Source of the DNA: Nocardiopsis suaedae
GTDB lineage: Bacteria; Actinomycetota; Actinomycetes; Streptosporangiales; Streptosporangiaceae
Direction: 5' to 3'
NCBI RefSeq assembly: GCF_027706745.1
Contig: NZ_JAQFWP010000001.1
Span: 62,001 to 126,000, forward strand
Length of the DNA stretch: 64,000 nt
How positions within the stretch are numbered: position 1 is the first letter of the stretch; each line of letters starts with the position of its first letter. Position numbers and translations under genes: made by a program. Below are positions 18,855-27,670 of this stretch, one piece after another. Below the pieces are notes generated by a model, which was not told the origin of the DNA, made no database searches, and worked only from the letters and a program-made list of their open reading frames with translations.

Positions 18855-18914
18855 TTGAAGGTTTCCGCGGTCGTTGAGCGGTTGATGGAGCAAAAGTCTC
18901 AACGGTTCCTTCAA
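18855..18914. promoter_or_regulatory. Divergent promoter region with MerR-type dyads
   Basis: TTGAAGG (18855-18861) and CCTTCAA (18908-18914) are inverted relative to each other, and between them GTTGA ... TCAAC forms a second dyad. MerR-family activators bind dyads placed in a long promoter spacer. The position between the TioE-like gene and the esterase-family gene supports autoregulation and control of the latter. Exact -10 and -35 boxes are not assigned. Confidence 0.5.
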
Positions 18915-19003
18915 GGATACGGTCGAAGGCACTTCGATCGTGCAGAGGGCGCGGACGGCGCCGCTGTGCGTTGAAACCCCTGCGGAGGAGAGGCGGTCCC
19001 GGA

Positions 19004-20332
19004 ATGCCCCTGGACAAGGACGGAGAGAAGTTCGGTTTCGGTGAGGAAGGAGGAACGGCCGGAGAGGCCGTCGCCCGCTACCTCGACACGCTCGGCAGCG
19101 CACCGGCCCTCCTCGGGCTCGGTGAGCCGACCCATGGCGTCGAATCGTTCCCGCAGATGCGCAACCGGATCATCGAGTACCTGGTGCGGTACAAGGGATT
19201 CCGGTCGGTCGCCCTAGAGAGCTCCTGTCTGGCGGGCCGCATCGTCGACGCCTTTGTCACCGACGGCGAAGGCGGTCTGGACGAGGCGATGGCGCGCGGC
19301 TTCAGCCACGAATTCGGTTCGCTGCCCTCCAACCGTGCCCTGGTGGCCTGGCTGAGGGAGGTCAACGCGGACCGGGAACCCGCCGACCGGGTCAGGTTCT
19401 ACGGCTTCGACGGGCCGATGGAGATGATGTCCGTCCCCAGCCCGCGCGCCGCGCTGATGGAGGCGCACGGGTACCTGGTCGAGCACATGGGGCAGGCGCG
19501 TGTCCGGCACGCTGCGGACCGGATCGACGGGCTCCTCGGCTACGACGGCGTCTGGGCCTCCAGCGCGGCGATGATGGACGCCACGCAGTCGGTGGGGGAC
19601 ACCCAGGCCGCGCGCGCTCTGCGGCCCATTGCCGACGACCTCCTCGCTCTCATGGAGGCCGAAGCCCCTACGCTCCGCGAGGCGTCGTCCGACGCCGCCT
19701 ACCAGGACGCGCACATGCTCATCCGGACCGCCCTGGGCCTGCTCCGCTACCACTCGGCCATGGCATGGGCGGCCCCGATGCCGGAGCGGCTTGCGGCGCT
19801 GGGCGGCCTGCGGGATGCGCTGATGGCCGAGAACCTGAGGGCCGTCGTCTCAGCGGAAGCGGAGCGTGGGCCGACCCTGGTGTTCGCGCACAATACCCAC
19901 CTTTGGAAGCGGCGGACCGCGATGGACATGGGCGGTATGGCCGTGCAGTGGTGGTGTGCGGGAGCCCTGGTCGCCCCCGAGCTCAAGGACCGGTACGTCG
20001 TCATCGCCTCGGACATGGCCGAAGCGGAGGGCACCGACGCCGCCGAAGGCGCCCCGGACAGCCTGCAAGGGGTGCTCTCACAGGCGGTCGCCCCGGAAGC
20101 CTCGCGCGCGCGGGAAGGCGCGCTCTTCCCGGTCGACGCGGTGCGCGAGGTGCGCTCGGGAGGAAGGGCCATCCAAGCCAGAGGCGACCTGAAGGACCCG
20201 CGCTACATCCCGATCGACGGGCTCGACGGCATGAACGCCATCGCGTTCATCCAGGGCCGGGGGAGCGAGCGCGTCCTCTGGGGCGGCCAGGAGGGCGGCG
20301 GAGGCGGCGATCAGCCTTCCCGCCCCTCCTGA
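19004..20332 (+). CDS. Erythromycin esterase-family protein
   Basis: The 442-residue product carries the family hallmarks ALLGLGEPTHGVESFPQMRNRI (catalytic His in ExTHG), VALESSC and VFAHNTHLWK. Known members (Ere) open macrolactones by hydrolysis; many environmental homologues do not act on erythromycin, so the substrate is open. ATG 19004 is preceded by GGAGGAGAGG ~8-17 nt upstream. The gene is divergent from the TioE-like regulator, which probably controls it, and its end overlaps the convergent DUF3817 gene by 22 bases. Confidence 0.9.
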   Translation: MPLDKDGEKFGFGEEGGTAGEAVARYLDTLGSAPALLGLGEPTHGVESFPQMRNRIIEYLVRYKGFRSVALESSCLAGRIVDAFVTDGEGGLDEAMARGFSHEFGSLPSNRALVAWLREVNADREPADRVRFYGFDGPMEMMSVPSPRAALMEAHGYLVEHMGQARVRHAADRIDGLLGYDGVWASSAAMMDATQSVGDTQAARALRPIADDLLALMEAEAPTLREASSDAAYQDAHMLIRTALGLLRYHSAMAWAAPMPERLAALGGLRDALMAENLRAVVSAEAERGPTLVFAHNTHLWKRRTAMDMGGMAVQWWCAGALVAPELKDRYVVIASDMAEAEGTDAAEGAPDSLQGVLSQAVAPEASRAREGALFPVDAVREVRSGGRAIQARGDLKDPRYIPIDGLDGMNAIAFIQGRGSERVLWGGQEGGGGGDQPSRPS

Positions 20333-20682
20333 CTCCGCCGGACCGAGGGGTGCTGAGGCTCCTGCACCACGCGCGGTCGCTTCAGGCCCTGCAGCGGCTC
20401 GCGCGGGGTTCGACCGCCGTCGGCTCCAGGGGCGGAAGGGATGCGGCGCACCGCCAGCAGGCCGCCGACGCCGGGGACCAGGGCGAGGAGCCGGGCCGCC
20501 GGGGTGGCCCGGCCGTACGCCCACACCCCGACGGCCGCGAACAGGTAGGAACAGCCGTGCACCGGCCCCAGCAGTGACGACGCCGCCTCGTGGTGGACCG
20601 TGGCCAGGTTGGCCAGCATGAGCAGCAGCGAGGCGAACTCGATGTGGGCCCCGATGCGCAGGACGACGGGGTTCACGCTCAC
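20311..20682 (-). CDS. DUF3817-type small membrane protein
   Basis: The 123-residue product has three hydrophobic segments (RIGAHIEFASLLLMLANLATV, SLLGPVHGCSYLFAAVGVWAY, ARLLALVPGVGGLLAVRRI) in the pattern of DUF3817 membrane proteins, plus a basic tail. GTG 20682 overlaps the stop of the upstream gene (GTGA), so the two are translationally coupled; a second GTG two codons in is possible. Function unknown. Confidence 0.7.
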   Translation of the reverse strand: MSVNPVVLRIGAHIEFASLLLMLANLATVHHEAASSLLGPVHGCSYLFAAVGVWAYGRATPAARLLALVPGVGGLLAVRRIPSAPGADGGRTPREPLQGLKRPRVVQEPQHPSVRRSQEGREG

Positions 20683-21146
20683 ACCCCGGTGGTGGAGCCG
20701 GGCCTGACGATCATCAGGACCGTGACCACCACCCACAGCAGGTTGAACACCCCGGTGACCATCGCCAGGCGGGCGGGGGGAACGGAGCCGCCCTCGGCCT
20801 CCCCGCCGTCCAGGGCCGCGATCTCCCGGGCCTGGTCGGGGAGGATCTTCAGGGCCAGGACGGCCGCGGCCGCGGCGGTCAGCACGATCGACACGAGCAG
20901 CCACGCGTCGCCGAGCACTCCTAGGGCGCTCGCGGTGGCGAACCCGAAGACCGGGACGGCGATCCCGACGTAGGCGTACACGCGGCAGAGCCGGTGCAGC
21001 AGCCGCAGGGTGCCGAGGCCTTCGTGCGGGGGCTCCGACGCGTGGGTGCGCCGCAGGGCCGGAGGGAACATGCTGGCGGCGACGGTGACCGGGCCGATGG
21101 CGATGATCGCGGCCACGACATGCAAGGAGAGGAAGAGCTTGGCCAT
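20679..21146 (-). CDS. Four-helix integral membrane protein (DUF2269-like)
   Basis: The 155-residue product starts MAKLFLSLHVVAAIIAIGPVTVAASMFPPALRR and has about four membrane helices, with the pattern of small DUF2269-like membrane proteins. It is coupled by a 4-base overlap to the DUF3817 gene, suggesting a two-subunit membrane unit. Function is unknown. Confidence 0.7.
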   Translation of the reverse strand: MAKLFLSLHVVAAIIAIGPVTVAASMFPPALRRTHASEPPHEGLGTLRLLHRLCRVYAYVGIAVPVFGFATASALGVLGDAWLLVSIVLTAAAAAVLALKILPDQAREIAALDGGEAEGGSVPPARLAMVTGVFNLLWVVVTVLMIVRPGSTTGV

Positions 21147-21392
21147 GGTCAGCGCTCCGGGCCCGAGCAGGGGCGCGGGGCGGAGGCTCTGCCCGGTATC
21201 GGCGGACCGGAAGCGGGCATGGCGGTACAGGGGCGCATCGACACTCCTTCAGGAACGGTGGAGAATCCGGCGACGGCCGGTGCGCCCTGAAAGCTAGTGC
21301 CGTGCCACGGTGTGGGCCCAGTGGCAGGGCGGACACGTTCCCCCGGGAAACTGCCACGCAGGCGCGGCGCCCCTCCGCTCGTCCTCCGGCCT

Positions 21393-21662
21393 CTACTGGG
21401 GCAGGCGGCGGCGCCACTCCATGGGGGAGATCTCGATCCGTGTGCCAGGGGCGCCGTCCCAGTGGGCCGTGAGGCCCGCCTCTTCGAACCGGGCGTGACC
21501 GCGGCGGACCAGTAGCCGTGCCAACTCCTCGGCGTCCTCCACGGCCTCGGCGTCCGGCTCGGGCGCCGCCCGCTTCTCGGCCGCCTCCCCGGCCTCCGCC
21601 AGGCGCGTCGCCCAACCGACCACGACGTCGGCGATCTCGTCGCGCGGCACCGGCCGCGACAC
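21393..21662 (-). CDS. Hypothetical small acidic protein
   Basis: An open frame of 89 residues from GTG 21662 gives a coherent, soluble, Glu/Ala-rich sequence (RDEIADVVVGWATRLAEAGEAAEKRAAPEPDAEAVEDAEELARLLVRR) ending in a plausible domain edge (HWDGAPGTRIEISPMEWRRRLPQ). No clear Shine-Dalgarno precedes it, and it directly follows, in another frame, a truncated acetyltransferase remnant, so it may be a stand-alone gene or the displaced end of something larger. Unrecognised family. Confidence 0.4.
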   Translation of the reverse strand: MSRPVPRDEIADVVVGWATRLAEAGEAAEKRAAPEPDAEAVEDAEELARLLVRRGHARFEEAGLTAHWDGAPGTRIEISPMEWRRRLPQ

Positions 21663-21679
21663 GACCGGGCCGCGGTGCC

Positions 21680-21865
21680 GTCGCCGGTCTCGGCGTCGAG
21701 GATGAACGGCGTCCAGGGCACGCCGTCGACGTCGTGCTGCACCGGCTGCTCCTCCCAGCCGAGCCGCCGGTAGAAGCACTGGGCCGCCTCGTTGCCGTGC
21801 CCGGTGTACAAGCGCAGCCGTTCCACGCCGTGTACCCGCGCGATGCCGGTGAACCCGTCCACGCT
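21680..21865 (-). pseudogene. C-terminal remnant of a GNAT-family N-acetyltransferase
   Basis: Only the end of the GNAT fold is present: GVERLRLYTGHGNEAAQCFYRRLGWEEQPVQHDVDGVPW. The NEAAQCFYRRLGW part is the classic final acetyl-CoA-binding helix and strand. The N-terminal half with the RGxGxA loop is missing; the sequence stops where an M56 peptidase remnant begins in the opposite direction. Confidence 0.65.
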
Positions 21866-21866
21866 T

Positions 21867-22436
21867 CTGGGTGTGCGCTGGTGGCGCGGCGTGCGCGAGG
21901 CCCGGCGGCGCGGTGCCGGTGCGGGGGTGGTCGCCGACGACCGGCCGATGGCCATGGCGGTCCCCGGGCGGCGCGGCGGCGTCGTGCTCTCCCGGGGTCT
22001 GCTGCGCCTGCTCAGCCGCGAGCAGCTCGGCGTGGTGCTCCGGCACGAGCACGCCCACCCGCGGCACCGCCACCACGTCTACGCTGCGGCGGGGGCGCTG
22101 GCCGCCGCGCTCTTCCCGCCGCCGGCGCCGGTCCACCGTCGGCTCCGGTTCGACCTGGAGCGCTGGGCCGACGAGGAGGCGGCCGCGGCGGTCGGCGACC
22201 GGGGGCTCGTCGCCCGCACCATCGCGCAGGCCGTCCCGGCCGCGCCGGGCCCGGCGCGGCACCCGGGGCTGGCCGACTTCCAGGTCGTGCGGCGGGTGGA
22301 GGCGCTGCTGGGCGAGCCCCCGGCGGCCAACCCGGTGGCCGGTCCGGCCCTCCTCGGCGGCACCGGCGCCGCCTCCGGGGGAGTGGCCTCCACCTGTATC
22401 GAACTGCACCACATCGCCTTCCTCCTCCTGCTGTGA
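21867..22436 (+). pseudogene. 5'-truncated M56-family membrane peptidase (BlaR1/MecR1-like)
   Basis: The frame encodes PMAMAVPGRRGGVVLSRGLLRLLSREQLGVVLRHEHAHPRHRHHV, with the zinc motif HEHAH, then DLERWADEEAAAAVGD and a final hydrophobic stretch ending IELHHIAFLLLL. Normal actinobacterial M56 proteins have about 100 more N-terminal residues with membrane helices and usually follow a BlaI-type repressor; both are missing. A GTG at 21873 or ATG at 21948 could still start a short product. Confidence 0.65.
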
Positions 22437-22518
22437 GGGGCACCACGCGGTGAATGGGGGCGGGCGGTCGGCTCATGCGGCACGCTGGGACCGAAACGAG
22501 CGGAAAGAGCGGGGGACG

Positions 22519-22959
22519 ATGCGGCCGACGAGGACGGGCGGGCGCGTGCCGCGCCGCCCCGCGGGGGCGTACGCGGCCGTGGTCACCGCCCTGCTGCTCG
22601 CGGCCTTCGCCCTGGTCGCGCACCACGGTTCGGTGCCCCGGCAGGCACTGCAGGCGGCCGCTCCGGCCCCCGCCGCGGCAGCGGCGGCCGAGACCCCGGA
22701 GGTCCCGCACGCCCACCCCGCGCCGACCGCCCTGTCCGAAGCGGCGCCCTCCGGCCATGACCACGGCGGACAGGACGACTGCGGCCCGGCGTCGGGCACC
22801 TGCCAGAGCGCCAAGGCGGCCGTCGACGTGGCCCTGCCGCCCCGCGCCCGGCTCGTCCTCCCCGGCCCGGCGCCGCGCCCGCTCCCCCTGCCGCACGCCG
22901 CGCGCGCGGCCCCGCCCACCCCGCCCGAGCTGGCAGAACTGTCGATCCTGCGGATCTAA
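22519..22959 (+). CDS. DUF6153-type small exported protein
   Basis: The 146-residue product has one membrane/signal segment (AYAAVVTALLLAAFALVAHHG), then a His-rich, Ala/Pro-rich region (VPHAHPAP, SGHDHGGQDDCGPASGTCQ) and a proline-rich tail, the layout of actinobacterial DUF6153 proteins. The His, Asp and Cys residues could bind metal, which would suit its place just upstream of a multicopper oxidase; that is inference. ATG 22519 lies in a longer open frame that is not coding upstream. Confidence 0.7.
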   Translation: MRPTRTGGRVPRRPAGAYAAVVTALLLAAFALVAHHGSVPRQALQAAAPAPAAAAAAETPEVPHAHPAPTALSEAAPSGHDHGGQDDCGPASGTCQSAKAAVDVALPPRARLVLPGPAPRPLPLPHAARAAPPTPPELAELSILRI

Positions 22960-23025
22960 TACCCGGCACTCTCAGCACGCCGAATCCGATCCGCACATCC
23001 CTTTCACGCGAAGGACAGTTCAGTC

Positions 23026-24567
23026 ATGCCCGAATTCAGCCGCCGCTCCTTCATCGGTGCAGGCGCCGCCGTCTCCGGTCTGGGCCTGCTCGCGGCCTGC
23101 GGCCGCACCGGGCCCGCGGGTCCCTCCGCCGGGGCCCTCGTCACTCCCGCCGACGCCATCGTCGATGCCGTCGAGAAAGAGCGCGCGGGTACCGGCAAGG
23201 AGCGCGCGTTCACCCTGCGCGCCGCCGAGTCCGAACTGGACCTCGGCGGCCGCACCGTGCGCACCTGGAGCTACGGGGACGCGCTCCCCGGCGGGGAGCT
23301 GAGGGTCTCCGCCGGGGACACCCTCAAGGCCACCCTGGAGAACCGCCTTCCGGACCCCACCTCCGTGCACTGGCACGGCCTGGCCCTGCGCAACGACATG
23401 GACGGGGTCCCACCCGTCACCCAGAAGGCGGTGCGGCCCGGCGAGGACTTCACCTACCGGTTCATCGTGGACACGCCGGGGACGCACTGGTTCCACCCGC
23501 ACGTGGGCACCCAGATCGACCGGGGCCTGTACGCGCCGATCATCGTCGACGACCCTGACGAGCCGCTCGCCTACGACGAGGAGTGGGTGGTGATGCTCGA
23601 CGACTGGCTGGACGGGGTCGACGGCACCACCCCCGACGCCGTGCTGGAGGAGGTGCGCGGCGGCATGGACCACGGCGGCCACGGCGGCCACGGGGAGGGC
23701 GGCGGCATGGGCGACGGGCCCATGCGCATGGGGAACACCCTCATGGGCGCCTCCAGCGACCTGCTGGGCGGCGACGCCGGGGACATCTACTACCCGATGC
23801 ACCTGATCAACGGGCGCCCCGCGGGCGACCCGCGGACGTTCACGGCCGAACCGGGGGCGCGGCTGCGGCTGCGCCTGGTGAACGCCGGGGGCGACACCGC
23901 CTACCGGGTCGTCCTGGGCGGGCACCGGATGACGGTCACGCACACCGACGGCTACCCGGTGGAGCACCGGGAGGTCGACGGGGTCGTGCTCGGCATGGGG
24001 GAGCGCTACGACGTGCTGGTGACGCTGAAGGACGGCGTATTCCCGCTGGTGGCGCTGGCCGAGGGCAAGGACGCCACGGCACTGGGCGTGGTGCGCACCG
24101 GCTCGGGGCGGGCCCCGGGCGGGGACGTGCGCCCCGACGCGCTCGACGGGGAGATCGTGCACGCCACGGAACTGAAGGCCGCCCCGGAGGTGCGCCTGGA
24201 GAAGCGGAGCCCGGAGGCCGAGCACACGATCGAGCTGACCGGCGGCATGGGCGCCTACGACTGGGCGCTCAACGGGCGGAGGTTCGACCACGACGACCCG
24301 ACGAAAGGCGCCTACAAGTGCGAGCAGGGGCAGCGCGTACGGGTGGTGTTCAAGAACTCCACCATGATGTGGCACCCCATGCACCTGCACGGCCACACGT
24401 TCCAGATCGCGGGAGGCGGCCCGAGGAAGGACACCGTCATCGTGCTGCCCGGTGAGTCGGTGAAGGTCGACTTCGAGGCCGACAACCCGGGCCAGTGGCT
24501 GGTGCACTGCCACAACATCTACCACGGCGAGGCCGGAATGATGGGCCTGCTCGCCTACACGGTGTAG
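23026..24567 (+). CDS. Exported multicopper oxidase
   Basis: The 513-residue product starts with a Tat signal (FSRRSFIGAGAAVSGLGLLAACG), whose LAAC also resembles a lipobox. The copper sites are complete: VHWHGLAL (His115 region), HWFHPHVGTQ, HPMHLHGHTFQI (His450 region) and HCHNIYHGEAGMMGLLAY (494 onward). A His/Met-rich insert (GGMDHGGHGGHGEGGGMGDG) lies at ~208-227, like the Met-rich insert of CueO-type cuprous oxidases. It likely oxidises Cu(I) or phenolics outside the membrane. Adjacent sigma factor and copC fragment support a copper or oxidative-stress role. Confidence 0.93.
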   Translation: MPEFSRRSFIGAGAAVSGLGLLAACGRTGPAGPSAGALVTPADAIVDAVEKERAGTGKERAFTLRAAESELDLGGRTVRTWSYGDALPGGELRVSAGDTLKATLENRLPDPTSVHWHGLALRNDMDGVPPVTQKAVRPGEDFTYRFIVDTPGTHWFHPHVGTQIDRGLYAPIIVDDPDEPLAYDEEWVVMLDDWLDGVDGTTPDAVLEEVRGGMDHGGHGGHGEGGGMGDGPMRMGNTLMGASSDLLGGDAGDIYYPMHLINGRPAGDPRTFTAEPGARLRLRLVNAGGDTAYRVVLGGHRMTVTHTDGYPVEHREVDGVVLGMGERYDVLVTLKDGVFPLVALAEGKDATALGVVRTGSGRAPGGDVRPDALDGEIVHATELKAAPEVRLEKRSPEAEHTIELTGGMGAYDWALNGRRFDHDDPTKGAYKCEQGQRVRVVFKNSTMMWHPMHLHGHTFQIAGGGPRKDTVIVLPGESVKVDFEADNPGQWLVHCHNIYHGEAGMMGLLAYTV

Positions 24568-24919
24568 CCGTCGCCCGGGGTGCGTCCGCGCATCCCGGGG
24601 AGTCCCGGGTCCGGGCGGCGGCGCATCGCCGCATCGCCGCCCGGACCACGGTCGCGTCCGCTGGAGCGGTGGAGGCTCCGTTCGGCCGGTTCTGCGCTGC
24701 GACGCGTGGCGCGGGGCGGGGCGGCGCGTGGCGCGGGGCGCACACCGGCCCGGCGAACGCCGTCCGGCGCTGGGGCTCGGCTCGCCCAAGGGGCGCCGAA
24801 GCACCCGCGGGGCCCCTGCGGGGCGGCGGCCACCCGGGGACCGCCCCCGACGGGCGCCGATTCCGGCACTTCGGGGGCCGTGGCCGGGCCGGATCGGGCG
24901 GTGCGAAGATGATCGCACC

Positions 24920-25492
24920 ATGGCGAGGGCAGAGACGTTCCGCACCGTCCGCGCCGGGGTGTTCGCCTCGGTGTCGGTCGGTGTGTCCGCCGCCGGGCAC
25001 GCCGCCATGTCCGACCACGTCCTCCCGCCGGTGGGACCGGTGGCCGGGTTCCTCCTCCTCTTCACACTCGCCTGGGCCGCCGCCGAGAAGGAGCGCGGCC
25101 TGGCCGGGATCTGCGCCCTGATGCTGTGGGGGCAGCTCGCCCTCCACCTGCTGTTCTCCTTCGCCCAGGCGGGCGCCGGATCCCACCACGCCGGGGCGGC
25201 TGGGGCCGCCGAGGCGGGCGCCGCGGTCGCCGACGGCGGGACGGGGATGCTGGCCGCGCACATGGTCGCCGCGTTGATCAGCGGATGGTGGCTCCGCCAG
25301 GGCGAGGCCGCCCTGTTCGGCCTGCTCCGCCTCCTAGGGCTGCTGATCCTGCCGGTCCTGCTGGTCGGGGGCTCCGGAGCCGCCGCCCCGCCGCCCCCGT
25401 CCACGCGCCGCCCCGACCGGGGCGACGGGGGCCGCATCGCCCGCGGCCTGCGCCACACCGTGGTGCTGCGCGGCCCACCGCTCCGCTGCTGA
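24920..25492 (+). CDS. Small integral membrane protein next to the multicopper oxidase
   Basis: The 190-residue product has about four to five hydrophobic helices (VRAGVFASVSVGVSAAGHAAM, GPVAGFLLLFTLAWAAAEKERG, ICALMLWGQLALHLLFSFAQAG, LFGLLRLLGLLILPVLLVGG), with His residues facing the second and third loops, and a basic C-terminus. I do not recognise a named family; similar proteins occur near copper genes in actinomycetes. ATG 24920 is chosen because the longer frame upstream is repetitive Arg/Gly sequence. Confidence 0.65.
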   Translation: MARAETFRTVRAGVFASVSVGVSAAGHAAMSDHVLPPVGPVAGFLLLFTLAWAAAEKERGLAGICALMLWGQLALHLLFSFAQAGAGSHHAGAAGAAEAGAAVADGGTGMLAAHMVAALISGWWLRQGEAALFGLLRLLGLLILPVLLVGGSGAAAPPPPSTRRPDRGDGGRIARGLRHTVVLRGPPLRC

Positions 25493-25759
25493 GGCCTCCG
25501 CACACCCGTTCCGCGCCCCGCACCGGGGCACGCGCCGGAACGCCGCTGCCGGAGGCGTGAATGCGTCCATCCTGCGGTCGGCCGCGTCGCCGACCGTCTC
25601 CGTCGTGCGCATCGGCCTCCGTCGCGGAGCCGCCGGTGCGCCGGTCGCCGCTGCCACGGTCGCCCCGCGGGCGCGGGGCGCTGCGCGGCGACGCGTCTCA
25701 GCAGCAGAGGAACGGCCTTGCAACCACCATGTACGAGGACCCCGCTCCGCTTCGCCCTC

Positions 25760-25951
25760 TCACCGGCCGCCCTCGGCGGCGTCGAGGAGGCCCTCCAGCG
25801 CCCAGCAGGCGTCGAGCCAGCGGGCGCACCCGGCGCACGCGGACAGGTGCCTGCGGACGGCCCGCGCGCCCTGGCCGGTCCCCTCGCCGTCGATCTCGGC
25901 CGACAGCGCCGTCCGGCATTCCTCGCATGTCACCCGCCCATGATCGCCCAT
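25760..25951 (-). CDS. Zinc-finger anti-sigma factor (zf-HC2)
   Basis: The 63-residue product is a minimal zinc-containing anti-sigma domain: VTCEECRTALSAEIDGE followed by HLSACAGCARWLDAC, the His-x3-Cys-x2-Cys signature. No membrane segment is present, so it is a soluble redox- or metal-responsive inhibitor. It is head to head with an ECF sigma factor, 59 bases apart, rather than in the same operon as is usual. ATG 25951 is used; GTG six codons in is an alternative. Confidence 0.75.
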   Translation of the reverse strand: MGDHGRVTCEECRTALSAEIDGEGTGQGARAVRRHLSACAGCARWLDACWALEGLLDAAEGGR

Positions 25952-26010
25952 CGCCCGGCCGGGGCGGGCCGTCGTCCGGTGCGCTCCGACCGGCGGACGG
26001 GAGGGGCGCG

Positions 26011-26541
26011 GTGAACGACGAGGAACTGACCGCCCTGGCCGGGACGGCCGGCCGGGGCGACGACCGGGCGCTGGAACGCCTGATCGCCGAGACCAGGGAG
26101 GACCTGGCCCGGTTCATCGCCCACCGCGTGGACCCGCTGTGGGTGGAGGAGCTCACCCAGGAGACCTACGTGCGGGCCATGACGGCGCTGCCCGGGTTCG
26201 CCGGGCGCTCGTCCGTGCGCACCTGGCTGAAGTCGATCGCCCGCAGGGCCGTGGCCGACCGCTACCGGTGGACCGCGGCGCGCCCCCGGACCACGGTGCT
26301 GCCGGAGGACCCGGCCGGGAGCGGCCTCCTGGCCGACCGCGGGGCCCGGTTCGAGGAGGAGATCGCCCTGGGAAGCCTCCTGGCCGACATCTGCCCCGAA
26401 CGGCGCCGGGCCTTCGTGCTGACCCGGGTCCACGGCTACTCCTACGCCGAGGCGGCCGAGGAGCTGGGGGTGCCGGTCGGGACGGTGCGCTCGCGGGTGG
26501 CGCGGGCCCGCTCCGACCTGATCCGGGCGATGGCCGCCTGA
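26011..26541 (+). CDS. ECF RNA polymerase sigma factor (SigC-like)
   Basis: The 176-residue product has sigma region 2 (VDPLWVEELTQETYVRAMTALPGFAGRSSVRTWLKSIARRAVADRYR) and region 4 (DICPERRRAFVLTRVHGYSYAEAAEELGVPVGTVRSRVARARSDL). GTG 26011 has GGAGG 9-13 nt upstream. The divergent zinc-finger gene is the likely inhibitor. Neighbouring multicopper oxidase, DUF6153, copC and Dyp-peroxidase genes suggest that the regulon concerns copper or oxidants, as reported for SigC in mycobacteria; this is inference. Confidence 0.88.
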   Translation: MNDEELTALAGTAGRGDDRALERLIAETREDLARFIAHRVDPLWVEELTQETYVRAMTALPGFAGRSSVRTWLKSIARRAVADRYRWTAARPRTTVLPEDPAGSGLLADRGARFEEEIALGSLLADICPERRRAFVLTRVHGYSYAEAAEELGVPVGTVRSRVARARSDLIRAMAA

Positions 26542-26652
26542 TCCGCGAAGCGCGGTTCCCGGACCGGGCAAGGAGCGGGGAACCAACGCCCCCGCCCGTC
26601 CGACCGACGGAGTGCGGTCGCCACATCCGCGCGGTAGAGAACCGGTGAAAGC

Positions 26653-26694
26653 CCTGTGGCCGGCCCGGCGGAGCCCTGCCGGGCCGGCCACAGG
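26653..26694. terminator. Strong bidirectional terminator hairpin
   Basis: A perfect 17-bp stem CCTGTGGCCGGCCCGGC / GCCGGGCCGGCCACAGG with an 8-base loop lies between the sigma factor gene and the convergent Dyp remnant. Otherwise the 308 bases between those genes hold nothing I can identify. Confidence 0.8.
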
Positions 26695-26849
26695 CGGAGC
26701 CGTGAGCCGCGGGGGAGCGTCCCTGCGCCCGCCGCGCGCTGCCCCCCGAGCCCGCGGGGACGAAGACCCGGTGGAGCAACGGGGCACCGGGACGCGCGGC
26801 ACTGAGGACGCGGCCGTACAGGTCACGCGGCGCTCAGGTCACGCGGCGC

Positions 26850-27341
26850 TCATGACGTGAACAGGCCCTCTCCGATGAAGCCGTCCTCCCCGTGCCCGGG
26901 AGGGACGGCGAACACGGCCGAGCCGATGGCGGCCACCCACTCGTTGAGCAGGTCGAGTTCGTCCAGGCGCTTCTGGATCGGCACGAACTGGCGGACCGGG
27001 TCGGCCTGATAGGCGGCGAAGAGCAGCCCCGCCGCGTCCGCGTCGTCCCGGTCGACCAGCTCATAGTTGTAGCCGCGCCGGAAGAACCGCGCGTCCGGGT
27101 CGTCCGAACGGGCCCGTCGGATGTGGGCGAACTCGCCGATCCTCGGGAACCCCAGCGGCGTGACGGCCGTGAAGTCCGGCTCGTCGTGCTCGCGCGCCCC
27201 GGTCAGCGGGGCGCCGTCCGACAGGCGCCTGCCCACGGCCTCCTCCCTGCCCGGCCGGTCGAGCCGGTCCCAGGCCTCCAGATCCATGGCGATCCGGCGG
27301 AGCACCAGGCCCGTCCCGCCGCGCAGCCACCCCGGCCCCTC
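26850..27341 (-). pseudogene. C-terminal half of a Dyp-type heme peroxidase
   Basis: Homology runs from EGPGWLRGGTGLVLRRIAMDLEAWDRL to the end, through FAHIRRARSDDPDARFFRRGYNYEL and LLFAAYQADPVRQFVPIQKRL. The proximal heme His (FAHIRR) and distal Arg (RRGY) are present, but the N-terminal half with the GxxDG motif is gone, so it cannot be a working peroxidase. The open frame continues upstream into lower-GC sequence that is not peroxidase. The break lies ~330 bases before the toxin-antitoxin pair. Confidence 0.8.
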
Positions 27342-27460
27342 TCTGACGGCCGGGGGCGTCTCCGACGGTCTGGCGCGGGTGCGGGCGGGTTTCGGGCCCG
27401 CCCAATCCCGCCAGGTCAGGAAAGAGTGTCCTGTACCTGCGTCGACCGCCGGTGCTCCGT

Positions 27461-27670
27461 GTTGCAGACGGCAACGACGTGGATGTTTTTAGTAGTTTTG
27501 CCAACACCGAGCGTTGCAGGGGGTAGATTTGTCGCACCCCAGGGGTACAGAAATACATGCAAATCGGACATACGATTGAGTTGGGATCCCTGACGTGCCC
27601 GCCGCCCCCCACGTGCGACCCGCAGTCGTCAGTCAGATGCACAGTGCGACCGACAGGAAGGGAGACCGCC
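27461..27670 (+). promoter_or_regulatory. AT-richer leader and possible operator of the toxin-antitoxin pair
   Basis: GTTGC-AGACG-GCAAC (27461-27475) is an inverted repeat, and a related GCCAAC-x5-GCGTTGC lies at ~27500-27517. Both sit in a stretch clearly less GC-rich than the rest of the window. Panacea antitoxin operons are commonly autoregulated, so these are candidate operators. GGGAG lies 8 nt before the first GTG. I cannot fix the promoter boxes. Confidence 0.4.

Noticed and set aside
23020-25503. A minus-strand open frame of 827 codons
   Set aside because: It is antisense to the multicopper oxidase and the adjoining membrane protein and shows no family motif.
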